From assembly GCA_900766815.1 (NCBI GenBank), contig CAAFWV010000051.1, positions 1-29,393 of the forward strand: 29,393 nt of DNA, given 5' to 3'. Below the pieces are notes generated by a model that searched no databases, was not told the origin of the DNA, and saw only the letters and a list, made by a program, of their open reading frames with translations. Within the stretch, counting starts at the first letter, position 1; every line of letters starts with the position of its first letter. Positions 8,401 to 15,279 of this stretch are shown here, in pieces. Source of the stretch: Lachnospiraceae bacterium. Lineage in GTDB: Bacteria > Bacillota > Clostridia > Lachnospirales > Lachnospiraceae. The translations under genes and the position numbers were made by a program.

Positions 8401-8985
8401 ATTGATGAGTATAAGGAGGTATCTGAGAGATATATCTTCTTAAAGACCCAGCATGATGATCTTGTAGAAGCAGAGAAGACCCTCGTAGGTATCATTGAAG
8501 AACTTGACCATGCCATGCGTAAGCAGTTCAAGGAGAAGTTCAATGCAATCGAGAAGGAATTCGACAAGGTATTCAAGGAGCTCTTCGGTGGCGGACACGG
8601 TACCCTTGAGCTTATGGAGGATCAGGATATTCTCGATGCGGGAATCAGAATTATTGCTCAGCCACCGGGTAAGAAGCTTCAGAATATGATGCAGCTGTCG
8701 GGTGGTGAGAAGGCACTGACAGCAATAGCGCTTCTCTTCGCGATTCAGAACCTCAAGCCCTCGCCCTTCTGTCTCCTTGACGAGATTGAGGCGGCCCTGG
8801 ATGAGAGCAACGTCGAGAGATTCGCTAAATATCTGCATAAGCTGACTAAGCATACGCAGTTCATTGTTATTACACACAGACGCGGTACCATGGAGAGGGC
8901 AGACCGTCTCTACGGTATTACCATGCAGGAGAAGGGCGTATCAACTCTTGTAAGCGTCAATTTGGTAGAGGATTCGTTAAGTTAG
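5428..8985 (+). CDS. smc: Chromosome segregation protein SMC
   Basis: Core ATPase of the SMC-ScpA-ScpB condensin that organises and segregates the chromosome. The 1185-residue product has the full architecture: N-terminal Walker A GPNGSGKSN (31-39), long coiled coil (about 165-500) rich in Glu, Lys and Leu, hinge domain (about 500-660, with VKKVMEQ, LGGNIQNIV and VPGGAISGGAF), returning coiled coil, then the ABC signature LSGGEKAL (1090-1097) and Walker B CLLDEIEAALD (1115-1125), followed by the ITHRRGTME switch. The start overlaps the rnc stop. ftsY follows after 3 bases. scpA and scpB are not in the window. Confidence 0.98.
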   Translation: MYLKSIEVQGFKSFANKINFQFHNGITGIVGPNGSGKSNVADAVRWVLGEQRIKQLRGSSMQDVIFAGTELRKPLSYAYVAITLDNSDRQLALDFDEVTVARRLYRSGESEYLLNGAPCRLKSINELFYDTGIGKEGYSIIGQGQIDAILSGKPEERRELFDEAAGIVKFKRRKLASEKKLEEERNNLVRVSDILGELEKQVGPLERQSEKAKIYLKKKEELKILDVNSFLLENAAVKEELGNTETNLKNTTSELETVNDRFENIKIEYEETNSRIEELERTIEEERNALSEANVIRERLNRQIDVLNEQIKACKGNEEHLDNRKSSVSGELDEKLKEEESAAGKKQSIDEEIALVKEKKASVEDDLKGIQGTIETINDEIERLSKGIIDALQERANIKSKGERLKTLKEQTDIRKAELTGKIVSAKTDEARNNDEISRLEEQFEGITAKIDEMNKLKAQNETAVADMKAKLVELDNRLRDLQVEYHKDKSTYEALSNITERYEGYGGSVKKVMEQKDTNPGIIGVVADIISAEKKYEIAIETALGGNIQNIVTDDENTAKKMIGFLKREKAGRATFLPLTSIENTQEFKTPEVLDEAGVLGLASKLVSTRKEYANVAKAMLGRIVVVDNVDNAVKIAKKYNYGIRMVTLEGELLVPGGAISGGAFKNNSNLLSRRREMDEIEKRMQEALKSIDEINRNIDEIKSERNKLRVQIEQDNLKLQSMFIEQNTARINLSSAKSKQEESIADIDSLKEESVRIEKQIADIASEEAAIEEALNESLAREQDNEDKIKLLQGELEVHHKSENDILALLREHEVEVEKIIQRGSFEEQNLNRIRAERERFEAELKEITDEIGNSANLVKEREQQIEEIKATIEASYTSQNETGESLNAHIKLKDELNEKQKNFFNIREELSETRANLDKEKFRLETNLGKLKDSIQNQIDYMWNEYEITLRDAESLANPEMTDLSSMRKEAGNLRDEIKKLGDVNVNAIDEYKEVSERYIFLKTQHDDLVEAEKTLVGIIEELDHAMRKQFKEKFNAIEKEFDKVFKELFGGGHGTLELMEDQDILDAGIRIIAQPPGKKLQNMMQLSGGEKALTAIALLFAIQNLKPSPFCLLDEIEAALDESNVERFAKYLHKLTKHTQFIVITHRRGTMERADRLYGITMQEKGVSTLVSVNLVEDSLS

Positions 8986-8988
8986 AAT

Positions 8989-9930
8989 ATGGCTAATTTT
9001 TTTGCAAAACTAAAACAGGGACTCAGCAAGACCCGCAGCAATATCGTTGATTCGATTGAGTCGGTGTTCACATCGCATGATAAGATAGATGACGATTTCT
9101 ATGAGGAGCTCGAGGAAATCCTGGTTATGGGCGACGTCGGTATCCATGCGACGGAGGAGATTCTTGATGAACTTAAGGCTGCGGTTAAGAAGCGTGAATG
9201 CCGCAGACCCGATGAATGCCGCGAATACCTTATTGATGTCATTAAGGAAAAAATGCGAGTGACTGAGTCTGATTATGAATTCCTGGATGAGCCTTCGGTA
9301 GTCATGGTAATAGGCGTCAACGGAGTAGGTAAGACAACTACAATAGGTAAGCTCGCTCATATATACAGAAATAAGGGTAAAAGCGTGCTTATTGCGGCTG
9401 CAGATACCTTCCGCGCTGCAGCAAGTGAACAGCTTGAGATTTGGGCAAAGCGTGCAGGCGTTGACATGATTGGAGCCAATGACGGAGCTGACCCCAGCAG
9501 TGTTATTTATGATGCTGTCAATGCAGCAAGGTCAAGACATGCAGATGTACTTCTGTGCGATACTGCAGGAAGACTTCATAATAAGAAGAATCTCATGAAT
9601 GAGCTTGAGAAGATGAACCGAATCATTGATAAGAATTACCCGGGAGTTAAGAGGGAGAATCTTATCGTGCTTGATGCTACAACGGGACAGAATGCCCTTA
9701 ATCAGGCAAGGGAATTTGGTGAGGTCGCACCGCTTTCAGGTATTGTGCTTACCAAGATGGACGGTACAGCCAAGGGTGGAATCGCAATTGCCATTCAGTC
9801 TGAGCTTGGAATTCCTGTTAAGTTCATCGGTGTAGGTGAAGGAATAGATGACCTTCAGGAATTTGATTCTGATACATTTGTTAATGCATTATTTGATGTG
9901 AAGATGGAGGAAGAAGATGCTTTCGCTTGA
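8989..9930 (+). CDS. ftsY: Signal recognition particle receptor FtsY
   Basis: SRP-type GTPase that receives ribosome-Ffh complexes at the membrane for cotranslational insertion. The product has 313 residues and begins directly with the amphipathic FFAKLKQGLSKTRSNI segment of the N domain; the long acidic A domain found in enterobacteria is absent, as usual in Clostridia. G-domain motifs are GVNGVGKT (109-116), DTAGR (191-195) and TKMD (255-258), and the closing GVGEGIDDLQEF block is typical. It begins 3 bases after smc. Its last 14 bases overlap ilvA, so both are probably translated from one message. Its partner ffh lies about 1.7 kb downstream. Confidence 0.97.
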   Translation: MANFFAKLKQGLSKTRSNIVDSIESVFTSHDKIDDDFYEELEEILVMGDVGIHATEEILDELKAAVKKRECRRPDECREYLIDVIKEKMRVTESDYEFLDEPSVVMVIGVNGVGKTTTIGKLAHIYRNKGKSVLIAAADTFRAAASEQLEIWAKRAGVDMIGANDGADPSSVIYDAVNAARSRHADVLLCDTAGRLHNKKNLMNELEKMNRIIDKNYPGVKRENLIVLDATTGQNALNQAREFGEVAPLSGIVLTKMDGTAKGGIAIAIQSELGIPVKFIGVGEGIDDLQEFDSDTFVNALFDVKMEEEDAFA

Positions 9931-11128
9931 TAGTTTTGAAGAGGCTTGCGCTGCCGTAAGTCAGGTTACACAGGAGACAAAGTTAATCTACAGTGATTAT
10001 TTCTCAACACTTACGGGTAATAAGGTATATCTTAAGCCTGAGAATATGCAGAAGACAGGCGCATATAAGCTCAGGGGTGCATATTATAAGATATCCACTC
10101 TGTCCGATGAGGAGAGAGCCAAGGGACTGATTACCGCTTCTGCCGGCAATCATGCACAGGGTGTTGCATATGCAGCCAAGAGCTTCAAAGCTAAGGCTGT
10201 AATTGTAATGCCTACAACCACTCCTCTTATCAAGGTCAACAGAACCAAGAGCTATGGTGCAGAGGTCGTACTCTATGGAGATGTATATGATGAGGCCTGC
10301 GAACATGCATATAAGCTTGCCGAGGAGCATGGCTATACCTTCATTCACCCCTTTGATGACCTGACTGTTGCAACGGGACAGGGAACTATAGCAATGGAGA
10401 TAATAAAGGAACAGCCCCTTGTTGACTATATTCTGGTACCTATCGGCGGAGGCGGACTTGCAACAGGAGTATCTACTCTTGCTAAGCTTCTGAATCCCAA
10501 GATTAAGGTAATCGGAGTTGAGCCTGCCGGGGCTGCCTGCATGAAGGCTTCTATTGAAGCCGGCGAGGTGGTATCACTTCCCTCAGTTAATACGATAGCC
10601 GACGGTACTGCGGTTAAGACCCCGGGCAAAGCGATTTTTCCATATCTTAAGGAGAATATTGACGATATAATTACGGTTGAGGATGAAGACCTGGTAGTAA
10701 GCTTCCTCGACATGGTTGAGAATCATAAGATGATAGTGGAGAATTCGGGACTGCTTACAGTTGCGGCTCTCAAGAAGCTTGATGTGAAGGATAAGAAGGT
10801 TGTATCGATTCTGTCAGGCGGAAATATGGATGTGATTACAATGTCATCCGTTGTTCAGCAGGGTCTCATAATGAGAGACAGAATCTTCACGGTATCTGTG
10901 CTGCTGCCCGATAAGCCGGGTGAGCTGTCAAGGGTATCTGCCGTTATTGCAAGCGAGAACGGCAATGTAATTAAGTTAGAGCATAACCAGTTCGTATCAA
11001 TTAACAGAAATGCCGCAGTGGAGCTTAGAATTACGCTGGAGGCCTTCGGTACCGAGCATAAGAATCAGATACTGTCGCGTCTGGAGAAGGAAGGCTATCA
11101 GCCCAAGATTGTCAGAACCTCGGTTTAA
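9917..11128 (+). CDS. ilvA: Threonine ammonia-lyase with C-terminal ACT domain
   Basis: PLP enzyme converting threonine to 2-oxobutyrate and ammonia, the entry to isoleucine synthesis or to threonine fermentation. The 403-residue protein has the fold-type II catalytic domain with the PLP lysine Lys51 in KTGAYKLRGA, the SAGNHAQGVAYAA block, and the phosphate-binding loop GGGGLATG (177-184). A single ACT-like domain (about 325-403, from FTVSVLLPDKPGELSRV) suggests amino-acid allostery. ATG 9917 follows GGAGGAAG, which lies inside the ftsY coding end, giving a 14-base overlap. A strong terminator follows. The gene separates ftsY from ylxM-ffh, which are usually adjacent. Whether it is biosynthetic or catabolic cannot be decided from sequence; gene symbol ilvA is preferred but tdcB-like is possible. 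Confidence 0.93.
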   Translation: MLSLDSFEEACAAVSQVTQETKLIYSDYFSTLTGNKVYLKPENMQKTGAYKLRGAYYKISTLSDEERAKGLITASAGNHAQGVAYAAKSFKAKAVIVMPTTTPLIKVNRTKSYGAEVVLYGDVYDEACEHAYKLAEEHGYTFIHPFDDLTVATGQGTIAMEIIKEQPLVDYILVPIGGGGLATGVSTLAKLLNPKIKVIGVEPAGAACMKASIEAGEVVSLPSVNTIADGTAVKTPGKAIFPYLKENIDDIITVEDEDLVVSFLDMVENHKMIVENSGLLTVAALKKLDVKDKKVVSILSGGNMDVITMSSVVQQGLIMRDRIFTVSVLLPDKPGELSRVSAVIASENGNVIKLEHNQFVSINRNAAVELRITLEAFGTEHKNQILSRLEKEGYQPKIVRTSV

Positions 11129-11170
11129 AATATTGTTATAACGCCTGACAAAAATATTGTTAAAATATTG
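11127..11170 (+). repeat. Short direct repeats AAAATATTGTTA after ilvA
   Basis: The 12-mer AAAATATTGTTA occurs at 11127-11138 and 11151-11162, and a 9-base version AAAATATTG at 11162-11170. The starts are 24 and 11 bases apart. They lie between the ilvA stop and the terminator; function unknown and may be chance in an AT-rich spacer. Confidence 0.5.
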
Positions 11171-11172
11171 GA

Positions 11173-11205
11173 GACTGTCAAGAAAAAATACTTGACAGTC
11201 TTTTT
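11173..11205 (+). terminator. Rho-independent terminator after ilvA
   Basis: A perfect 10-bp stem, GACTGTCAAG (11173-11182) with CTTGACAGTC (11191-11200), 8-base loop, then TTTTT. The TTGACA in its right arm may also serve as the -35 of the ylxM promoter. Confidence 0.85.
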
Positions 11206-11219
11206 ATCTTTGTTGTAAT
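11192..11219 (+). promoter_or_regulatory. Candidate ylxM-ffh operon promoter embedded in the ilvA terminator
   Basis: TTGACA at 11192-11197 (inside the terminator's right arm), 16-base spacer, TGTAAT at 11214-11219. Transcription would start near 11226, just before a second inverted repeat. Confidence 0.5.
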
Positions 11220-11230
11220 ATATCAACTGG

Positions 11231-11252
11231 TGTCAAGAGAAACTACTTGACA
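11231..11252 (+). promoter_or_regulatory. Inverted repeat TGTCAAG-N8-CTTGACA before ylxM
   Basis: TGTCAAG (11231-11237) and CTTGACA (11246-11252) are perfect inverted arms around 8 bases. The same arms and the same 8-base gap occur in the terminator stem at 11176-11197, 55 bases upstream. It lies between the presumed transcript start and the ylxM Shine-Dalgarno site, so it could be an operator or a 5' mRNA hairpin. Confidence 0.5.
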
Positions 11253-11267
11253 TATACCGGAGGCATC

Positions 11268-11582
11268 ATGGACAGAATAATTGAACGCGGAATGCTATAT
11301 GATTTCTATGGTGAGCTTCTGACAGAACACCAGAGGCAGGTATACGGTGCACTGGTTATTAATGACATGTCTCTTAGCGAGATTGCAGAGGAATACAATG
11401 TCTCAAGACAGGGTGTTCATGATCTGATTAAGAGATGCGATAAGATACTGAATAATTATGAAGATAAGCTGTGTCTGATCAGGCGCTTCAAGTCGGTAAG
11501 GGAGAAGGTCTGCGAGATAGAATCAATCACTGACGATGAGAGGGTACGCGGACTGGTAGATCAGATACTTGAAGAGATGTAA
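11268..11582 (+). CDS. ylxM: YlxM-family (UPF0122) helix-turn-helix protein
   Basis: Small DNA-binding-like protein conserved beside ffh in Firmicutes; proposed to act with the SRP pathway, with the sigma-70 region-4 type HTH fold. The 104-residue product starts MDRIIERGMLYDFYGELL; the HTH is within TEHQRQVYGALVINDMS and LSEIAEEYNVSRQGVHDLI (about 19-56), followed by a helical C-terminus. ATG 11268 is chosen because GGAGG lies at 11259-11263; the upstream in-frame TTG at 11247 falls inside the inverted repeat. Its stop is 4 bases before ffh, so it is the first gene of the ylxM-ffh-rpsP block. Target sites and function are not established. Confidence 0.92.
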   Translation: MDRIIERGMLYDFYGELLTEHQRQVYGALVINDMSLSEIAEEYNVSRQGVHDLIKRCDKILNNYEDKLCLIRRFKSVREKVCEIESITDDERVRGLVDQILEEM

Positions 11583-11584
11583 TA

Positions 11585-12931
11585 ATGGCATTTGATAGCT
11601 TGACAGATAAATTACAGAACGTATTTAAGAAGCTTAAGAGCAAGGGACGTCTGACTGAGGAAGATGTACATATAGCGGTTAAGGATGTCAAGATGGCATT
11701 GCTTGAGGCTGATGTTAACTTCAGGGTTGTTAAGCAGTTTGTTAAGCAGGTGGAAGAGAGAGCTGTCGGTCAGGATGTAATGAACGGATTGAATCCGGGC
11801 CAGATGGTTATCAAGATAGTTAATGAAGAGCTTACCGCTCTTATGGGCAGTGATACCACAGAGATTCAGTTCGAGCCCGGTAAGGCAATAACCGTCATTA
11901 TGATGTGCGGTCTTCAGGGTGCCGGTAAAACAACTACAACGGCTAAGCTTGCGGGTACTCTTAAGAAGAAAGGTAAGAAATCTCTTCTGGTTGCCTGTGA
12001 CGTATACAGACCCGCTGCAGTTAAGCAGCTGGTTGTATGTGGAGAGAAGGTAGGAGTTGAGGTCTTCGAGAGAGGCTGTGATATTAAGCCTTCTGAGATT
12101 GCCACCGAAGCCTATGATTATGCACTTAAGAATAACTTCAATGTTGTGATCCTGGATACTGCCGGACGTCTGCATGTAGATGAGGATATGATGAATGAGC
12201 TTGCTGAGATTAAGGATAAGCTCAATGTTCATCAGACACTGCTTGTAGTTGATGCGATGACAGGTCAGGATGCTGTTAATGTTTCCGGTGAGTTCAACGA
12301 GAAGGTCGGTCTCGACGGAGTAATACTCACCAAGCTTGACGGTGATACAAGAGGCGGTGCCGCTCTTTCGATTAAGGCAGTAACCGGACTTCCCATATTA
12401 TATGTAGGTATGGGAGAGAAGCCGGAGGATCTCGAGCAGTTCTATCCCGACAGAATGGCAAGCAGAATTCTCGGTATGGGTGATGTTTTGTCACTTATTG
12501 AGAAGGCGCAGAATGCCATAGATATAGATGAAGCCAAAGAACGTGAGATGGCTTCTCGCATGAAGAAGGGTAAGTTTGATTATAACGACTACCTCGAGAG
12601 CATGAAGCAGATGCGCAAGATGGGCGGACTCTCAAGTATGCTCAGTATGCTTCCCGGACTTGGTCTTGGCGTTAAGTCCTCAGATTTGGAGGGTGCCATA
12701 GATGAGAAGCAGCTAGCCAGGACTGAAGCAATTGTCCTTAGTATGACTAAGGCTGAACGCGAGAACCCCAAGCTTATGAATCCGAGCCGTAAGCACAGGA
12801 TAGCCAAGGGCGCCGGTGTAGATATAGCGGATGTCAACAGATTCATCAAGCAGTTCGAACAGACCCAGAAGATGATGAAGCAGATGAAGGGTATGATGGG
12901 TAAGAAGGGTAGATTCAGGATGCCCTTCTAA
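11585..12931 (+). CDS. ffh: Signal recognition particle protein Ffh (SRP54)
   Basis: GTPase and signal-sequence-binding subunit of the bacterial SRP, acting with the 4.5S/6S RNA and FtsY. The 448-residue protein has an N domain (1-100), G domain with GLQGAGKT (109-116), DTAGR (191-195) and TKLDGD (249-254), and a methionine-rich M domain (about 300-448) with MGGLSSMLSMLPGLG, the RNA-binding SRKHRIAKGAG motif and a terminal Met-Lys tail ending RFRMPF. It starts 2 bases after the ylxM stop and precedes rpsP by about 70 bases that contain a hairpin. Confidence 0.98.
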   Translation: MAFDSLTDKLQNVFKKLKSKGRLTEEDVHIAVKDVKMALLEADVNFRVVKQFVKQVEERAVGQDVMNGLNPGQMVIKIVNEELTALMGSDTTEIQFEPGKAITVIMMCGLQGAGKTTTTAKLAGTLKKKGKKSLLVACDVYRPAAVKQLVVCGEKVGVEVFERGCDIKPSEIATEAYDYALKNNFNVVILDTAGRLHVDEDMMNELAEIKDKLNVHQTLLVVDAMTGQDAVNVSGEFNEKVGLDGVILTKLDGDTRGGAALSIKAVTGLPILYVGMGEKPEDLEQFYPDRMASRILGMGDVLSLIEKAQNAIDIDEAKEREMASRMKKGKFDYNDYLESMKQMRKMGGLSSMLSMLPGLGLGVKSSDLEGAIDEKQLARTEAIVLSMTKAERENPKLMNPSRKHRIAKGAGVDIADVNRFIKQFEQTQKMMKQMKGMMGKKGRFRMPF

Positions 12932-12944
12932 GAATACAGGTATT

Positions 12945-12962
12945 AAGTAAGTTATCTTACTT
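12945..12962 (+). other. Hairpin between ffh and rpsP
   Basis: AAGTAAG (12945-12951), loop TTAT, CTTACTT (12956-12962): a perfect 7-bp A/T-rich stem followed by AT-rich sequence rather than a T run. It may be a processing site or message-end stabiliser; too weak to call a terminator. Confidence 0.35.
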
Positions 12963-13002
12963 TATATAAATTAATTAATTGTTTTGAAAGGAAGAAATAA
13001 CC

Positions 13003-13248
13003 ATGGCAGTAAAGATGAGATTACAGAGAAACGGAAGCAAGAGAAATGCACAGTACAGAATCGTTGTTTCTGATTCAAGAAGCCCCAGAGACGGAAGATT
13101 CATTGATACAGTAGGAACATATGATCCTAACACAGAGCCTTCAACATTCAAGTTTGATGAGGAGAAGGCTAAGAAGTGGCTTGCTAACGGTGCTCAGCCC
13201 ACAGAAGTAGTAGGAAAGCTCCTTAAGCTTGCAGGTATTGAGAAGTAA
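13003..13248 (+). CDS. rpsP: 30S ribosomal protein S16
   Basis: Small-subunit assembly protein. The 81-residue product begins MAVKMRLQRNGSKRNAQYRI and contains the conserved SRSPRDGRFIDTVGTYDPNTEP block, diagnostic for S16. AAGGAAG precedes ATG 13003. khpA follows after 26 bases. The rpsP-khpA-rimM-trmD-rplS order is a conserved translation cluster in which RimM and TrmD act on the small subunit and tRNA. Confidence 0.98.
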   Translation: MAVKMRLQRNGSKRNAQYRIVVSDSRSPRDGRFIDTVGTYDPNTEPSTFKFDEEKAKKWLANGAQPTEVVGKLLKLAGIEK

Positions 13249-13274
13249 TTAGCTTCAGATTTAAGGAGGATACT

Positions 13275-13502
13275 ATGAAGGAATTAGTAGAAGTAATCGC
13301 TAAGGCACTCGTAGATAATCCTGATGAGGTAGTTGTGGAAGAGACCACTGAAGGCAAGAATGTCACAGTGAATCTTCATGTGGCAGCTACTGATATGGGT
13401 AAGGTTATTGGAAAGCAGGGAAGAATTGCCAAGGCAATCCGTACTGTCGTTAAGGCAGCAACCTCCAATGACAACAAGAGAGTCGATGTAGAGATTGGCT
13501 GA
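13275..13502 (+). CDS. khpA: KH-domain RNA-binding protein KhpA (YlqC)
   Basis: Single KH-domain protein that, in Firmicutes studied, pairs with KhpB/Jag to bind RNA and influence cell elongation and division. The 75-residue product carries the KH core VAATDMGKVIGKQGRIAKAI with GKQG at residues 46-49. AAGGAGG at about 13262-13268 gives a strong start. It lies at its usual place between rpsP and rimM and is followed immediately by a hairpin terminator. khpB is not in the window. Confidence 0.93.
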   Translation: MKELVEVIAKALVDNPDEVVVEETTEGKNVTVNLHVAATDMGKVIGKQGRIAKAIRTVVKAATSNDNKRVDVEIG

Positions 13503-13508
13503 TTATTG

Positions 13509-13534
13509 GGCTCCTGTTCACAGGAGCCTTTTTT
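13509..13534 (+). terminator. Hairpin terminator between khpA and rimM
   Basis: A perfect 8-bp stem GGCTCCTG (13509-13516) with CAGGAGCC (13521-13528), tetraloop TTCA, then six T. It lies 15 bases before rimM with no clear promoter between, so it should act as a partial terminator giving more rpsP-khpA than rimM-trmD message. Confidence 0.8.
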
Positions 13535-13549
13535 ATCCGGGAGAATGGA

Positions 13550-14062
13550 ATGGAAGATAGGTTACAGGTCGGAGTTATTACTTCTCCGCATGGAGTACAT
13601 GGCGAGGTTAAGGTATATCCCACAACCGATGATGTGAAGCGTTTCTCCAAGCTTAAGGAAGTATATATGCAGACTAAGAAGGAGACTATCCTTCTTCATG
13701 TCCGCTCTGTTAAGTATCAGAAGAATATGGTTATCTTAGGCTTTAAGGAATTCACAACCATGAATGAGGTGGAGACCCTAAGACAGTGCCCGCTTCTGGT
13801 GGACAGGAAGGATGCCGTTAAGTTGGCTAAGGATGAATATTTTGTTGCAGACCTCATCGGACTTAAGGTATATACGGACCTTGAGGGTGAGCTTACCGGT
13901 ACATTAACCGATGTACTTCAGACAGGAGCCAATGATGTATATGAGATTAAGCTTGAGGATAACAGATTAATATATGTTCCGGCCATTAAGGACAGCAATA
14001 TAGAAGTAGACCTTTCTGCAGGATGCATTAAGCTTCATGTTCTGCCGGGACTTGTTGATTAG
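13550..14062 (+). CDS. rimM: 16S rRNA processing protein RimM
   Basis: Assembly factor for the 30S head domain; binds ribosomal protein S19. The 170-residue product has the N-terminal RimM barrel with QVGVITSPHGVHGEVKVYP (6-24), and a C-terminal PRC-barrel with EYFVADLIGLKVYTD and the closing block ending LPGLVD. GGGAG at 13539-13543 supports ATG 13550. trmD follows by 8 bases, the standard pairing. Confidence 0.96.
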   Translation: MEDRLQVGVITSPHGVHGEVKVYPTTDDVKRFSKLKEVYMQTKKETILLHVRSVKYQKNMVILGFKEFTTMNEVETLRQCPLLVDRKDAVKLAKDEYFVADLIGLKVYTDLEGELTGTLTDVLQTGANDVYEIKLEDNRLIYVPAIKDSNIEVDLSAGCIKLHVLPGLVD

Positions 14063-14070
14063 GATAATAT

Positions 14071-14799
14071 ATGAATTACCATATCATGACACTGTTTCCG
14101 GATATGATAGACATGGCTGCCCATACCAGTATCATGGGAAGAGCAATCGCTAACGGAAGCATTAACTTAAATATCTATAACATCAGGGATTATACACTCA
14201 ATAAGAATAAGAGGGTGGATGATTATACCTATGGCGGCGGAGCGGGTATGCTTATGCAGGCTCAGCCGATTTATGACTGCTTCAGGGCGGTCTGCGACAA
14301 TATATACAAGGCTAACCCCAAATTGTCAGGTACAAGGATTAGGACAATTTATCTGACACCTCAGGCTAAGGTATTCAACCAGGGTATGGCGATGGAGCTG
14401 GCGGATGAAGGGGATATCATCTTCCTATGCGGTCACTACGAAGGCGTGGACGAGAGAGTGCTTGAAGAGATTGTGACCGATTATATCTCGATAGGCGATT
14501 ATGTGCTTACGGGTGGCGAGCTTCCGGCTCTTATTCTTATGGATGCCATATCAAGGATGGTTCCGGGTGTTCTGGGCAATGATGAGAGTGCCAAGACAGA
14601 GTCCTTCGACGACGGTCTGCTTGAATACCCTCAGTACTCAAGACCCGAGGAATGGATGGGTAAGAGAGTACCTGAGGTGCTTCTGTCAGGACATCATGCC
14701 AATATTGAAAAATGGCGAAGAACTCAGTCTGAATTGAGGACGAAGGAACGTCGTCCCGATTTATATGAAAAATATCTTGCAACTAAGGAAACGGTATGA
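14071..14799 (+). CDS. trmD: tRNA (guanine-N1)-methyltransferase TrmD
   Basis: Methylates G37 of tRNAs with SAM, preventing +1 frameshifting. The 242-residue protein belongs to the SPOUT knot class. Conserved blocks: YHIMTLFPDM at the start, YGGGAGM (54-60), IYLTPQAKVFNQ, CGHYEGVDERV, and the trefoil-knot segment SIGDYVLTGGELPALILMDA (about 140-159), followed by the YPQYSRP block. A short AGGATA precedes the ATG. The stop codon at 14797-14799 is itself part of the extended -10 element of the rplS promoter. Confidence 0.98.
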   Translation: MNYHIMTLFPDMIDMAAHTSIMGRAIANGSINLNIYNIRDYTLNKNKRVDDYTYGGGAGMLMQAQPIYDCFRAVCDNIYKANPKLSGTRIRTIYLTPQAKVFNQGMAMELADEGDIIFLCGHYEGVDERVLEEIVTDYISIGDYVLTGGELPALILMDAISRMVPGVLGNDESAKTESFDDGLLEYPQYSRPEEWMGKRVPEVLLSGHHANIEKWRRTQSELRTKERRPDLYEKYLATKETV

Positions 14800-14805
14800 T
14801 ATACT
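14777..14805 (+). promoter_or_regulatory. Internal sigma-A promoter for rplS
   Basis: TTGCAA (14777-14782), 17-base spacer, TG-A-TATACT (14797-14805): a good -35, ideal spacing and an extended -10. It overlaps the 3' end of trmD, so rplS can be transcribed apart from trmD with a leader of about 70 bases. Confidence 0.65.
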
Positions 14806-14811
14806 GTTCAC

Positions 14812-14880
14812 GTTGCGACTATAGATGGTCCGCTGTCACATATGTGATATTGAACATCCATTTAGTAAAGGAGAATATAT
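14812..14880 (+). other. Candidate L19 leader RNA
   Basis: The leader holds a perfect 12-base palindrome TCACATATGTGA (14836-14847), flanked by roughly concentric short arms GATG (14824-14827) and CATC (14855-14858), so it can form a stem-loop ahead of the AAAGGAG ribosome binding site. L19 leader RNAs are described in Bacilli; whether this is the same family needs a covariance search. Confidence 0.35.
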
Positions 14881-15231
14881 ATGAATAACGAGATTATCAA
14901 GGAAATCGAAGCTGCAGAGCTTAAGGCAGAGGTTGCTGAATTTGCTGTAGGTGATACTGTTAAGGTATATAACCTCATCAAGGAAGGTAACAAGGAGCGT
15001 ACTCAGGTATTCGAGGGTACAGTAATTAAGAGACAGGGCGGCAGCAATCGTGAGACATTCACAGTACGTAAGATTTCTAACGGTGTTGGCGTTGAGAAGA
15101 CATGGCCTCTTCACAGCCCTCACGTACAGAAGATCGAAGTAGTTCGTCGTGGTAAGATCAGACGTGCTAAGCTTTACTATCTCCGTGACAGAGTAGGTAA
15201 GGCTGCTAAGGTTAAGGAAGTTATTAAGTAA
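14881..15231 (+). CDS. rplS: 50S ribosomal protein L19
   Basis: Large-subunit protein at the 30S/50S interface. The 116-residue product shows FAVGDTVKVYNLIKEGNKER, VFEGTVIKRQGGSNRETFTV, FPLHSP-like WPLHSPHVQKIEVVRRGKIR and RRAKLYYLRDRVGKAAKVKE, the standard L19 blocks. AAAGGAG precedes ATG 14881. A separate promoter and leader lie upstream and a strong terminator follows. Confidence 0.98.
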   Translation: MNNEIIKEIEAAELKAEVAEFAVGDTVKVYNLIKEGNKERTQVFEGTVIKRQGGSNRETFTVRKISNGVGVEKTWPLHSPHVQKIEVVRRGKIRRAKLYYLRDRVGKAAKVKEVIK

Positions 15232-15242
15232 TTAGCCTAATT

Positions 15243-15271
15243 GGGACGATTATGCAATCGTCCCTTTTTTT
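15243..15271 (+). terminator. Rho-independent terminator after rplS
   Basis: A perfect 9-bp stem GGGACGATT (15243-15251) with AATCGTCCC (15256-15264), tetraloop, then seven T. It ends the ribosomal block. Confidence 0.92.
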
Positions 15272-15279
15272 CATCCTGT

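Noticed and set aside
11612..12232. 206-codon open frame on the minus strand inside ffh
   Set aside because: It is antisense to a certain gene, has no recognisable domain or ribosome site, and arises from the codon use of ffh. Other long minus-strand frames, such as 3774-4361 in plsX, were rejected for the same reason.
14836..14847. TCACATATGTGA as a CRP/FNR-type operator
   Set aside because: It lacks the TGTGA-N6-TCACA half-site order and lies downstream of the rplS promoter inside the leader, so an RNA stem is more likely.
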